Shown here: positions 18,177 to 25,984 of the stretch, one piece after another
Position numbering within the stretch: position 1 is the stretch's first letter
Layout of the letters: the number at the start of each line of letters is the position of its first letter
Source of the DNA: Oscillospiraceae bacterium
GTDB taxonomy: Bacteria; Bacillota; Clostridia; Oscillospirales; SIG627
Direction: 5' to 3'
Length of the DNA stretch: 64,000 nucleotides
Assembly (NCBI GenBank): GCA_034925865.1
Contig: JAYFRN010000007.1
Coordinates: 62,001-126,000, forward strand
Notes under the pieces: model-generated
The model's input: the letters and a program-made list of their open reading frames with translations, nothing else
Database searches by the model: none
Told to the model about the DNA's origin: nothing
Position numbers and translations under genes: made by a program

Positions 18177-18260
18177 CTTGTCTTATAAAAGAGAAAAGCC
18201 TGAATATTAAAGTCTTTTCTCTCTTTAAGCGGTAATTATTTAACTGCCGAGTTAATAAAT
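18177..18260. repeat. Dispersed palindromic repeat, copy B (overlaps the dxr stop)
   Basis: Contains CTTGTCTTATAAAAGAGAAA, then CTTTTCTCTC, then GCGGTAATTATTTAACTGCC and GAGTTAATAA. The terminal GTTAATAA includes the dxr stop codon (18252-18254), so the insertion or repeat edge supplies the end of that gene. It lies in the dxr-rseP gap. Confidence 0.75.
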
Positions 18261-19418
18261 TCTGATTCCCGCAAGCGCGGCCGCCTCTGCTCTCGCGGCA
18301 TCCTCTGCAGTTGTTAATTCTTCGATTGTATTTAGCGGAAGATCTGAGAGCTTATTGAAAACTGTTTCGACCAGACTGAAAATATCGGTGAACTTTATAC
18401 GTTTTCCCAGAAACAGCTTTACGGCTTCTTCATCGGCGGCGCTCATAACGGCGCATGCCGCTCCGCCTTTTTCGAGGGCGCGGCGTGCCAGCTTAACGAA
18501 AGAAAAGGTTTCTTCATCCGGCGGCTCGAATGTAAGCGTCATCGGCTTTGTGAAATCGATGGGGCGGCACAGCCCGCTGTCCTCGGTTCGCTCGGGATAA
18601 AACAGAGCGAAGCGTATACACTGAGCCATATCCGGATATCCCATCTGACAGAGAATGCTGTTGTCGGTGAATTCGACAAACGAATGAACGGTGGACTGAC
18701 GGTGTATCGTCACGTCGATTTTTTCATGCGGCATTGCGAAAAGCCTCGACGCTTCAATTAGCTCAAGCGCTTTGTTCATAAGCGTCGCGGAATCCACAGA
18801 GATTTTACGCCCCATTATCCACGTCGGATGATTGACAGCCTGCTCCGGTGTAACATCGACAAGCTCAGAGCGCTTTTTTCCGTAAAAAGGACCGCCCGAA
18901 GCCGTTATTATAAGGCGTTTGGCAAACCGGCGGTCATTAAAGCCTCCGGACATGCATTGGAATATCGCCGAATGCTCGCTGTCGACCGGGATTATCTTTA
19001 CGCCGTTTTCCTTTGCTTTTTCGATAATATAGTCTCCGGCGGAAACTATCGATTCCTTGTTTGCGGCAGCTATATCCTTTTTTGCTTCTATTGCGCGCAG
19101 CATCGGCTTGATGCCGGCGTTTCCTACGATCGCGTTCACGACCAGCTCGGCGCCGCTTTCCGAGACGGCGTCGCATATTCCCTCAATTCCGGATAGTACG
19201 CGCGTGCCGGTATCCGCGACCGCAATTCTTAAATCCCTTGCGCGTTCCTCGTCCATGACGGCGCAAAGCGAGGGATGAAATTTTCTTATCTGTGCTTCAA
19301 GCTCTTTAATCTTTGTCCCGGCACAGAGCGCGCTGATTTTTATTCCGGCGCTTTCGGCGACGGCGAGCGTCTGTGTGCCGACGGATCCCGTCGAGCCGAG
19401 AACCGCGATTTTCTTCAA
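18252..19418 (-). CDS. dxr: Dxr, 1-deoxy-D-xylulose 5-phosphate reductoisomerase
   Basis: Makes MEP from DXP with NADPH, the committed step of the MEP pathway. The 388-residue protein has VLGSTGSVGTQTL (nucleotide binding), AANKESIVSAG, the metal-site segment VDSEHSAIFQC, ITASGGPF, and MNKALELIEA. All are typical. Its last codon and stop lie within the edge of repeat copy B, so the C-terminus may have been slightly altered. It is part of the pyrH-to-polC cluster. Confidence 0.97.
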   Translation of the reverse strand: MKKIAVLGSTGSVGTQTLAVAESAGIKISALCAGTKIKELEAQIRKFHPSLCAVMDEERARDLRIAVADTGTRVLSGIEGICDAVSESGAELVVNAIVGNAGIKPMLRAIEAKKDIAAANKESIVSAGDYIIEKAKENGVKIIPVDSEHSAIFQCMSGGFNDRRFAKRLIITASGGPFYGKKRSELVDVTPEQAVNHPTWIMGRKISVDSATLMNKALELIEASRLFAMPHEKIDVTIHRQSTVHSFVEFTDNSILCQMGYPDMAQCIRFALFYPERTEDSGLCRPIDFTKPMTLTFEPPDEETFSFVKLARRALEKGGAACAVMSAADEEAVKLFLGKRIKFTDIFSLVETVFNKLSDLPLNTIEELTTAEDAARAEAAALAGIRIY

Positions 19419-19528
19419 TAATATTCCTCTTCCTGTAACAGTATGTGTTATGAGCAGGGTTAAATGTCAGTTTTAAAACAAGTTATTTTACAGAAGCCTT
19501 CAAAGAGTATCTTTTCTGAACCTCAGCT

Positions 19529-20389
19529 TTATTTAAAAAGATAAAACAGGTCTGAACGGCTTGTAATGGCTAGTAAAAACGGAGCCACGGTAAGAATGCT
19601 GTCAAATCTGTCAAGAACGCCGCCGTGTCCGGGAAATATCATCCCGTAATCCTTTGATCCGAAATTTCGCTTGATGGCCGAAGCGAGAAGATCTCCGAAC
19701 TGAGCCACCACGCTCGTAATAAGACCGGTGAAGAGCATTCCGAACAGGTTGAATTCTATATCGCCGCGCAGATTTGTGAGAATAGCTCCGTAGGCCCAAA
19801 ATGCCAGAACACAGAAAATTATGCCGCCCAGCGCGCCTTCAAACGTCTTTTTGGGGCTTATTTCAGGAATCAGCTTGTGCTTTCCGAAAAGCCGGCCGCA
19901 AAAATAAGCGAAGGTGTCGGTCATCCACGCTCCCACAAATACGAGAATACATACATAAAGACCGATTTTATCAAGACTGCGTATCATTATAAGCGCGGTG
20001 AACGCGTTGACGACATATATGGTCATCGCTATCGCGAGCGAAATATCACGCGTCGGATACTGCTTTTTTGAAATGACTCCCGCGAACAAAATAACAAGCA
20101 CATATATTATAGTGCAATTATATAGAAATTTATATGAATTCTGTGTAAATAATGGCAATACCACGCTGTAAATAAGAGACGGCACGGAAAGCCCTATATG
20201 GTTTTTCATTCCCACACAGGACAAAATTTCATATGTGCCGATCAAAGACAGAAGGGTGATCGCAAAGTCCCATGCTATTGTGTATGAGTAAAACAGCAGA
20301 AGTACGAGCAGCGGGATTCCGATTGCCGCCGTCAGCAGCCGCATTTTAATGTTCTGCCCTTCTTTTTCGGAAATATTCTTATTAATCAT
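19529..20389 (-). CDS. cdsA: CdsA, phosphatidate cytidylyltransferase
   Basis: Makes CDP-diacylglycerol for phospholipid synthesis at the membrane. The 286-residue, multi-helix protein carries the family signature near its end: SAIKRNFGSKDYG, then FPGHGGVLDRFDS. The N-terminus overlaps the uppS stop by 4 bp. A gap of about 110 bp with no visible feature separates it from dxr. Confidence 0.95.
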   Translation of the reverse strand: MINKNISEKEGQNIKMRLLTAAIGIPLLVLLLFYSYTIAWDFAITLLSLIGTYEILSCVGMKNHIGLSVPSLIYSVVLPLFTQNSYKFLYNCTIIYVLVILFAGVISKKQYPTRDISLAIAMTIYVVNAFTALIMIRSLDKIGLYVCILVFVGAWMTDTFAYFCGRLFGKHKLIPEISPKKTFEGALGGIIFCVLAFWAYGAILTNLRGDIEFNLFGMLFTGLITSVVAQFGDLLASAIKRNFGSKDYGMIFPGHGGVLDRFDSILTVAPFLLAITSRSDLFYLFK

Positions 20390-21099
20390 TTCAACTTCCC
20401 GAACCGCCTCTTGCGCGTCGCGAAAAATTCCATAGCCGCGTCAATATCCGCTTTCGTCATATCCGGCCAAAGCTTGTCTGTAAAATAAAGCTCCGCGTAT
20501 GCCGACTGCCAGAGGAGAAAATTTGATATTCTCTTTTCCGCGCCGGTACGTATCAAAAGGTCCACATCCGGCTGTCCGGCTGTATACAGCGCACCTTCGA
20601 TGTTATTTTCGGTAATCGCTCCGGGCGAAAGCTCGCCGGTGCGAAGCTTTTGCGACAATATATTGAACGCACGGCATATTTCTGCGCGGCTGCCGTAATT
20701 GACGGCGATATTCATCTGATTTTCGTATACGGCGCTGTCTTTTTCGACGCGGTTCATTAATTCGATCGTTTTCGTGTCAAAAAAGCTTCTGTCACCCAAA
20801 AAACGGATCCGCATATTTTTATCCTTGGACATCGTAAACCATTCCTCGAGATATTCGAAAAAAAGCTTTGATATGCCGCGGACCTCATCCTGCGGACGTC
20901 CTTTATTTTCGGTCGAAAAAGCATAGAAAGTCACGGTCTCGGTTCCGAGATCGAGAAAATATTCCGATAACCGCTTGAATGTCTGGGCGCCTGCCGTATG
21001 CCCGGCCGAACGGGGCAGACCCCGGCGGGATGCCCACCGTCCGTTGCCGTCCATGATAATTCCCACATGACGCGGAAATGATTCGCTTTTGTTTATCAT
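20386..21099 (-). CDS. uppS: UppS, cis-prenyl (undecaprenyl diphosphate) synthase
   Basis: Builds the C55 lipid carrier for cell-wall synthesis from FPP and IPP. The 237 residues include GIIMDGNGRWASRRG (catalytic Asp in MDGNGRWA), YAFSTEN, NYGSRAEI and LIRTGAEKRISNFLLWQSAY. The last usually reads RTSGEQRISNF, so GAEK is a mild variation of the IPP-binding segment. The stop overlaps cdsA, and frr ends 19 bp upstream. Confidence 0.95.
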   Translation of the reverse strand: MINKSESFPRHVGIIMDGNGRWASRRGLPRSAGHTAGAQTFKRLSEYFLDLGTETVTFYAFSTENKGRPQDEVRGISKLFFEYLEEWFTMSKDKNMRIRFLGDRSFFDTKTIELMNRVEKDSAVYENQMNIAVNYGSRAEICRAFNILSQKLRTGELSPGAITENNIEGALYTAGQPDVDLLIRTGAEKRISNFLLWQSAYAELYFTDKLWPDMTKADIDAAMEFFATRKRRFGKLK

Positions 21100-21118
21100 T
21101 TATTTGACCCTGTTTTTA

Positions 21119-21673
21119 TCAGACCTGCATGATCTCCTTGTTCTTTTCCGCGACAGCCGCGTCCACGAGCTTTATATATTTATCGACGAGATCCTGCATG
21201 AGCTTATCGCTTTGCTTCTGCTCGTCTTCGGTCATTTCGCTCTTCTTTTTTAAATCTTTTATCTTGTCTATTCCTTCACGGCGGATATTGCGAAGCGCGA
21301 TCTTGCCGTCCTCGCCCATTTTCATGACCTGCTTGCAGAGCTCTTTTCTGCGTTCCTCTGTGGGCTGCGGAAAGTTAAGACGTATTGTTTTGCCGTCGTT
21401 GATCGGATTGATCCCGATATCGGAGGCAAGGATTGCTTTTTCTATTTCTTTAAGCGTTTTTACATCCCAGGGCTGAATCATGATAACCCGTGGCTCCGGA
21501 ATCTTTACTTCCGCAACGCCGTTGATGGGTGTTTGTGTTCCATAATAATTGACTGTCACCTTGTCGAGGACGGCCGGATTCGCACGTCCTGCGCGCACTG
21601 CCGCGAATTCCTTTGTAAAGGCATCCAGGGTTTTCTTCATTTTCTGTTCGTATTCACCGGTCTGAAGTTTCAT
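21119..21673 (-). CDS. frr: Ribosome recycling factor
   Basis: Splits post-termination ribosomes together with EF-G. The 184-residue length is standard. The three-helix-bundle signatures are present: FAAVRAGRANPAVLDKV, YYGTQTPIN, the IQPWD turn, NDGKTIRLNFPQPTEERRKE and the C-terminal helix. It lies between pyrH and uppS as in most bacteria. Confidence 0.97.
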   Translation of the reverse strand: MKLQTGEYEQKMKKTLDAFTKEFAAVRAGRANPAVLDKVTVNYYGTQTPINGVAEVKIPEPRVIMIQPWDVKTLKEIEKAILASDIGINPINDGKTIRLNFPQPTEERRKELCKQVMKMGEDGKIALRNIRREGIDKIKDLKKKSEMTEDEQKQSDKLMQDLVDKYIKLVDAAVAEKNKEIMQV

Positions 21674-21732
21674 GTCGTTTCTCCTTATAAAGTATTAAAA
21701 TTTTATTGAAAATGCATTGCTCGTCATGAATA

Positions 21733-22461
21733 TTATTCCTCAACTATAGAGCCGATATCTTCCCCGCGGGCAATTCGGACTATATTTTCCGGATCATTGA
21801 GATTGAAGACGCAGCATTTGATGTTGTTTTTCTGAGCAAATGCCGCCGCCGTGCCGTCAATTACCGCAAGCTTGTTGGAAAGGATATAATTGTAGTCGGG
21901 GTGAGGCAAGAATTTTGCTTTGGAGTTTACCGCGTTTGGATCTGAATCGTATATGCCGTCGGTCCCGTTCTTTGCGAAGAGGACAATATCCGCGCCTATC
22001 TCCTTGGCGCGTAATACGGCCGTCGTATCAGTTGAAAAATACGGGCTGCCTATGCCACAGCCGAAAATTACAACCCGGTTTTTTGACAGATGCGATATTG
22101 CTTTGTTTCTGATATAAGGTTCCGCGAATTGGTTCATTTCTATCGCGGTCATAACGCGCGTATCAAGCCCCATCTGCTCCAGAGTATCCTGTATGGCAAG
22201 AGCGTTTATCGCCGTCGCGAGCATGCCCATGTGATCGCTCCTGACCCGTTCAAAACCGGCGCCCTTTTCGCCTCTCCATATATTGCCGCCGCCGACGACT
22301 ACCGAGACATCCGTGCCGGAGTCATGCACGGTCTTTATTTTCTCACAGATAGTTCGAAGGGTTTTATAATTGATTATGGCTTTGCCGCCCTCCGGCTGTT
22401 CTCCCGCGGAAAGTGCCTCGCCCGAAATTTTGATAAGCACACGTTTATATTTGTTTCCCAT
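21733..22461 (-). CDS. pyrH: UMP kinase
   Basis: Phosphorylates UMP to UDP in pyrimidine nucleotide synthesis. The 242 residues show LIKISGEALSAG, VVVGGGNIWRG, DHMGMLATAINALA and NGTDGIYDSDP, all hallmarks of the bacterial hexameric amino-acid-kinase-fold enzyme. It is the first gene of the minus-strand cluster ending with polC. rpsB-tsf, which usually precede it, are about 25 kb away here. Confidence 0.97.
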   Translation of the reverse strand: MGNKYKRVLIKISGEALSAGEQPEGGKAIINYKTLRTICEKIKTVHDSGTDVSVVVGGGNIWRGEKGAGFERVRSDHMGMLATAINALAIQDTLEQMGLDTRVMTAIEMNQFAEPYIRNKAISHLSKNRVVIFGCGIGSPYFSTDTTAVLRAKEIGADIVLFAKNGTDGIYDSDPNAVNSKAKFLPHPDYNYILSNKLAVIDGTAAAFAQKNNIKCCVFNLNDPENIVRIARGEDIGSIVEE

Positions 22462-22501
22462 TGGTTTGCATCCCCTTTTAGAACGGAAAAATTCTCTTAT
22501 T

Positions 22502-22530
22502 ATTCTATCTTTTTTTAATATGTTTGTAAA
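22502..22530 (-). promoter_or_regulatory. Promoter of the pyrH-to-polC cluster
   Basis: Minus strand TTTACA (22530-22525), 17-bp spacer, TAGAAT (22507-22502), about 40 bp before the pyrH start. Confidence 0.7.
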
Positions 22531-22656
22531 GAGTAAATTGATATTTTAACATAAAATTTCAATTTGGAGATGTTGTGAGCGATAATACAAAACGGTGAAA
22601 TACGGAGGATCGCGGAAATTTATTGCCGCAATGTCGGGAATATACCTCTGTTTCTA

Positions 22657-22686
22657 TTGACAAAACGATCTATATCAAGATACAAT
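22657..22686 (+). promoter_or_regulatory. Promoter of the DUF4855 gene
   Basis: TTGACA (22657-22662), 18-bp spacer, TACAAT (22681-22686). Confidence 0.65.
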
Positions 22687-22733
22687 TATCGTATCAAGGA
22701 ATAAACGACTTATATGAAACAAGGGAGAATAAT

Positions 22734-23810
22734 ATGAACCGAGGAAGTTACGAAAATAATATGCTTGATAAATTCGCATCCCCCGATGAGCTGGGCGGTA
22801 TAAGCAATATCATTCTGACATACACCTGCGCATATCCCAATGTTCGTTTCGGAAGGCACTCTGTCAAGGATTTACTGCCGTTCGCCGGTTATTATAATAA
22901 AGATAACGAGCTTCAGGATACGTTTTTTGACAGCTATCTGTTCTTGCCATGTACAAGCCGTGCGCCGTCAGGCGAATCAATGCAGTCGGGAAATCTGATA
23001 TTCTCGGACTGGAAGTATTATATCGATGACCAGTATTATCCGGACACAAATATTCCCGCGCTTGAAGAAGCGGTCGGGCAGGTAAAAAACAAGCTGAGTA
23101 TCAAAGACTACAAGGTCAATGTCTTTCTTTCAATTCTCCGTCCGATGACTGCTCAACATAATTTCGGCGATATTGACGGCAGCGGTATCAGCCTTGATTT
23201 TTCAAAGCCCGAGCATCGTAAAAAAGCTGTCAAATGGCTTATCGACGAACAGCTTAAAAGATTCAATGACAGGGGTTTTAAAAACATGAAGCTGTGGGGC
23301 TTTTATTGGTATGAAGAAGACATTGACGGCGACAATGCCGAAGAAATGGAATTATTAAGGTTCACGACCGACTACATACGTTCGCTCGGGTACAAGAGTA
23401 TATGGATTCCTTATTATCAGGCGCCGGGATTCGACAGGTGGGCGCAATTCGGATTTGACTCCGCCTGCCTTCAGCCTAATTATATGTTCAATGATGACGC
23501 AAAAGAGAACCGTGTTTATGAATGCGCTAAGCTTGCAAAAATGCTGGGGATGTGCGTAGAAATGGAGATCGATTACCGCTCAATCACTCAGTCTGAATGG
23601 CGCGCGCGGTACATCGCGTACCTTCGCGGCGGAGTAAAGACCGGATACATGAAGGACGGCATAAAGATGTACTATCAGGACGGTGCCCCCGGTGTATTCT
23701 ATGACGCGTATGAATCCGGTGATCCCCTTGTCAGAGCGATATATGACAACACATATCTTTTTTCAAAAAGCAGACTTACGGAAGAAATAATAGATAAGAC
23801 GATGTGTTAA
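22734..23810 (+). CDS. DUF4855 domain-containing protein
   Basis: A 358-residue protein resembling the DUF4855 family, which is of unknown function and often associated with carbohydrate-related proteins. I see no signal peptide, so it is predicted cytoplasmic. Residues rich in Trp/Tyr/Asp (NMKLWGFYWYEEDID, WIPYYQAPGFDRW, EMEIDYRS) look like the C-terminal ends of beta strands in a TIM-barrel-like hydrolase; this is inference. The start at 22734 is preceded by AAGGGAG. The longer frame back to 22623 lacks a ribosome site and would overlap the promoter. It is monocistronic, with its own promoter and terminator. Confidence 0.7.
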   Translation: MNRGSYENNMLDKFASPDELGGISNIILTYTCAYPNVRFGRHSVKDLLPFAGYYNKDNELQDTFFDSYLFLPCTSRAPSGESMQSGNLIFSDWKYYIDDQYYPDTNIPALEEAVGQVKNKLSIKDYKVNVFLSILRPMTAQHNFGDIDGSGISLDFSKPEHRKKAVKWLIDEQLKRFNDRGFKNMKLWGFYWYEEDIDGDNAEEMELLRFTTDYIRSLGYKSIWIPYYQAPGFDRWAQFGFDSACLQPNYMFNDDAKENRVYECAKLAKMLGMCVEMEIDYRSITQSEWRARYIAYLRGGVKTGYMKDGIKMYYQDGAPGVFYDAYESGDPLVRAIYDNTYLFSKSRLTEEIIDKTMC

Positions 23811-23826
23811 AATTTTATAATTAGCA

Positions 23827-23866
23827 AAGACCGCACTAAATTTAATAGCTTAAGTGCGGTCTTCTT
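23827..23866 (+). terminator. Terminator after the DUF4855 gene
   Basis: 11-bp stem AAGACCGCACT (23827-23837) with 23853-23863, 15-nt AT-rich loop that can pair further, then a T-rich tail. Confidence 0.8.
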
Positions 23867-23910
23867 GTTATGTGAAAAACTCATTCGTATTTTCTGTAGT
23901 TTAATATCCC

Positions 23911-23992
23911 TTTATTAACCTGGCATTTAAATAATTATCGCAAAACACAACTTGTTTAATTAATTACCGTTTAATAAATGCCGTTTTAATAA
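23911..23992. repeat. Degenerate copy (H) of the dispersed palindromic repeat
   Basis: Keeps the ends TTATTAACCTGGCATTTAAA...TTATCGC and AAATGCCGTTTTAATAAC but lacks the GAGAAAAG hairpin; the centre is different. It lies between convergent genes. Confidence 0.5.
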
Positions 23993-24077
23993 CAAAGATG
24001 AGTACTCAACCTCTATCAAGCTTACCGATAAAATAGCCATGTTTAAAATGACATTTTGTCGAGAATGATCGTGCTTT

Positions 24078-25523
24078 TTATTTCACCGGATATTTGGCTT
24101 CAAAGCCCTCGTAAATTTCCTTGTATTTCTCTGCAGATACCGCGTCGAAAACGTCCGCCTTCCACTTAGGAAGACCGTCGCCCTCAAAATACATCACATG
24201 ATAACCAAAATTTGATTTTATAATGCCTGTGTCCCCGGATTTGCGTGCGGGATCAAAGCACCATTCGTCGAATTCATCGACCATTTGATGAGAATAGACA
24301 TTGGTATATTTGCCGCCTTTTGCGGCACTGCCTCCGTCCTCAGAGTATTCGAACGCGAGAAGCGCAAACGAATCTGTTGTTTTGTCGCCGGAGTTAAACT
24401 GTTTCAATATATCGGTTGCCAGCGCGGTCGCGGCGGAATCGCTGCCCGCGGACGCGGCGGTAATGAGAATATGACGGACATTCTTTGTTATACTTTCGTC
24501 TAATGCCGGCAGGCTTACGAGTAAATAAACGCTGTACGAAGAGGTACCTTTAGATACATAGGTTTCGCCGACATTGCGTCCGTCGGAAAATGCCCATACC
24601 TTGAAATTGTCCGTGGAATCGTAATTCGCCTTGACCGAAAGCGTTTCGTTGAGATCTGCCTCTACCTGGTCGTCAGTGAAACCCGGGTTGTTTTCGCGTA
24701 TCAGCGTTTCCGCGGAGGAAAGGAATTCGTCGACGGAGGATACGGCGGCGAGCTTATCTGCTTTGGCTTTGGCTTCATCGGCGGTGAGCTTTCCTTCCTC
24801 GCCTGTAGATGAGAAATTGATCGAATAACAGCGGTAATCAAACGAAAGGTAATCGTATTTATTCTTGGTATAATAACTTTGAATGTCGTCGTCGCTTACT
24901 TTGATTCCTTCATTTATGTCATTCAGATACTTTGAAACAAGAGAAGACAATTTAAGGCTGCGTTTTATATCGTCGATATTGACGCCGCGTCCATATTTTT
25001 TTACATCTAATTCTCCCGCTTTATTGTCACATATGGACAGCTCTTTTTCAGAAAGAGAGACACCGGCTTCGCGCGCGGCTTCTGAAAGCACGAGCATTTC
25101 CTTTGCGCTGTCGACTGACATATTGCGGAAATAGTCGTACCATGTTGTTTTATCTTCTTCGTATTGGTCCTTTAGCGATACGGAGGTATCAAGCCCGTAC
25201 TTATTCTTCAGAGTATCCGCGCCTAATGAATCCACATATGAATTATAGGTTTTATAAATGTAAAAGGTTATCATTGCTTCGTCAACCTTATAATTTTCGC
25301 TTGAAAGGCAGACTTTACTGCGAAGCAAATCTCCGCTGTCGAGAACAGCGTTTGCAATCAAAACGCCGGCTGTGCATAAAATTGCGGCGCAAAGAATGCC
25401 GCATACCGAAACAATGACTATTTTACGGCTTTTTTTGCGTTTTAAGGCCTGTTCCTCCCGCTTTTTTTGTTTAATGGATATTTCCTTAATTTTTAATTGT
25501 TTGTTTCTGTTGCCTTTTCCCAT
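24078..25523 (-). CDS. Membrane-anchored peptidyl-prolyl isomerase (PrsA/SurA-like foldase)
   Basis: A foldase expected to act outside the membrane on secreted proteins. From the ATG at 25523 (AGAAAGGA 11 bp upstream; the frame is open to 25577) it has 481 residues. A Lys/Arg-rich cytoplasmic tail leads to one hydrophobic segment at about 35-60. A SurA-N-like helical region follows. A parvulin-type rotamase domain near 345-460 contains NVRHILIT, AFEYSEDGGSAAKGGKY and FGYHVMYF. No lipobox is present, so it is anchored by the helix rather than by lipid. It is monocistronic, and no partner genes are adjacent. Confidence 0.85.
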   Translation of the reverse strand: MGKGNRNKQLKIKEISIKQKKREEQALKRKKSRKIVIVSVCGILCAAILCTAGVLIANAVLDSGDLLRSKVCLSSENYKVDEAMITFYIYKTYNSYVDSLGADTLKNKYGLDTSVSLKDQYEEDKTTWYDYFRNMSVDSAKEMLVLSEAAREAGVSLSEKELSICDNKAGELDVKKYGRGVNIDDIKRSLKLSSLVSKYLNDINEGIKVSDDDIQSYYTKNKYDYLSFDYRCYSINFSSTGEEGKLTADEAKAKADKLAAVSSVDEFLSSAETLIRENNPGFTDDQVEADLNETLSVKANYDSTDNFKVWAFSDGRNVGETYVSKGTSSYSVYLLVSLPALDESITKNVRHILITAASAGSDSAATALATDILKQFNSGDKTTDSFALLAFEYSEDGGSAAKGGKYTNVYSHQMVDEFDEWCFDPARKSGDTGIIKSNFGYHVMYFEGDGLPKWKADVFDAVSAEKYKEIYEGFEAKYPVK

Positions 25524-25984
25524 TGAAACGCCAATCCTTTCTCTGCGTCCATTTACCGGACTAAAATCCGCCGCCAATGCTGTGCGTTTGAAGCGTGCAT
25601 GCGCGCGGGGCGGTATCTATCTCTGATTAACGATAGCTTATTGTATATACTGTCGATTATAGCATCCAAACGTGAAGAATATTTGAATAATAATTGATTT
25701 TAAATAATGTTTAGTTATTGCAGACGGTAATAAAATCACTATGTTTTGCTGTTTTCGGACTCTGTTGTCTATAAACGTAGCTGAAAGCCGCGAACCTTTG
25801 GACACAGCTGCCTGCGGAGAGAAGCTTATGCGCGGTACGCATTTATTTGATTGTCGCGTTAATAACAAGAGTCAACATATGCCGAAAATAGAATATAAAG
25901 TCTTGATATGCTTTGAACGATATGTTATAATATATATATTAAAGGTAGAATATCAAATAAAAAAATATCAGGTGTTTGTATCGT
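25524..25984. other. 460-bp intergenic region between divergent foldase and serine hydrolase genes
   Basis: I see no convincing gene here: short frames lack ribosome sites and family resemblance. The only supported element is the promoter at 25903-25931. Confidence 0.6.
25903..25931 (+). promoter_or_regulatory. Promoter of the serine hydrolase operon
   Basis: TTGATA (25903-25908), 17-bp spacer, TATAAT (25926-25931). Confidence 0.75.
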
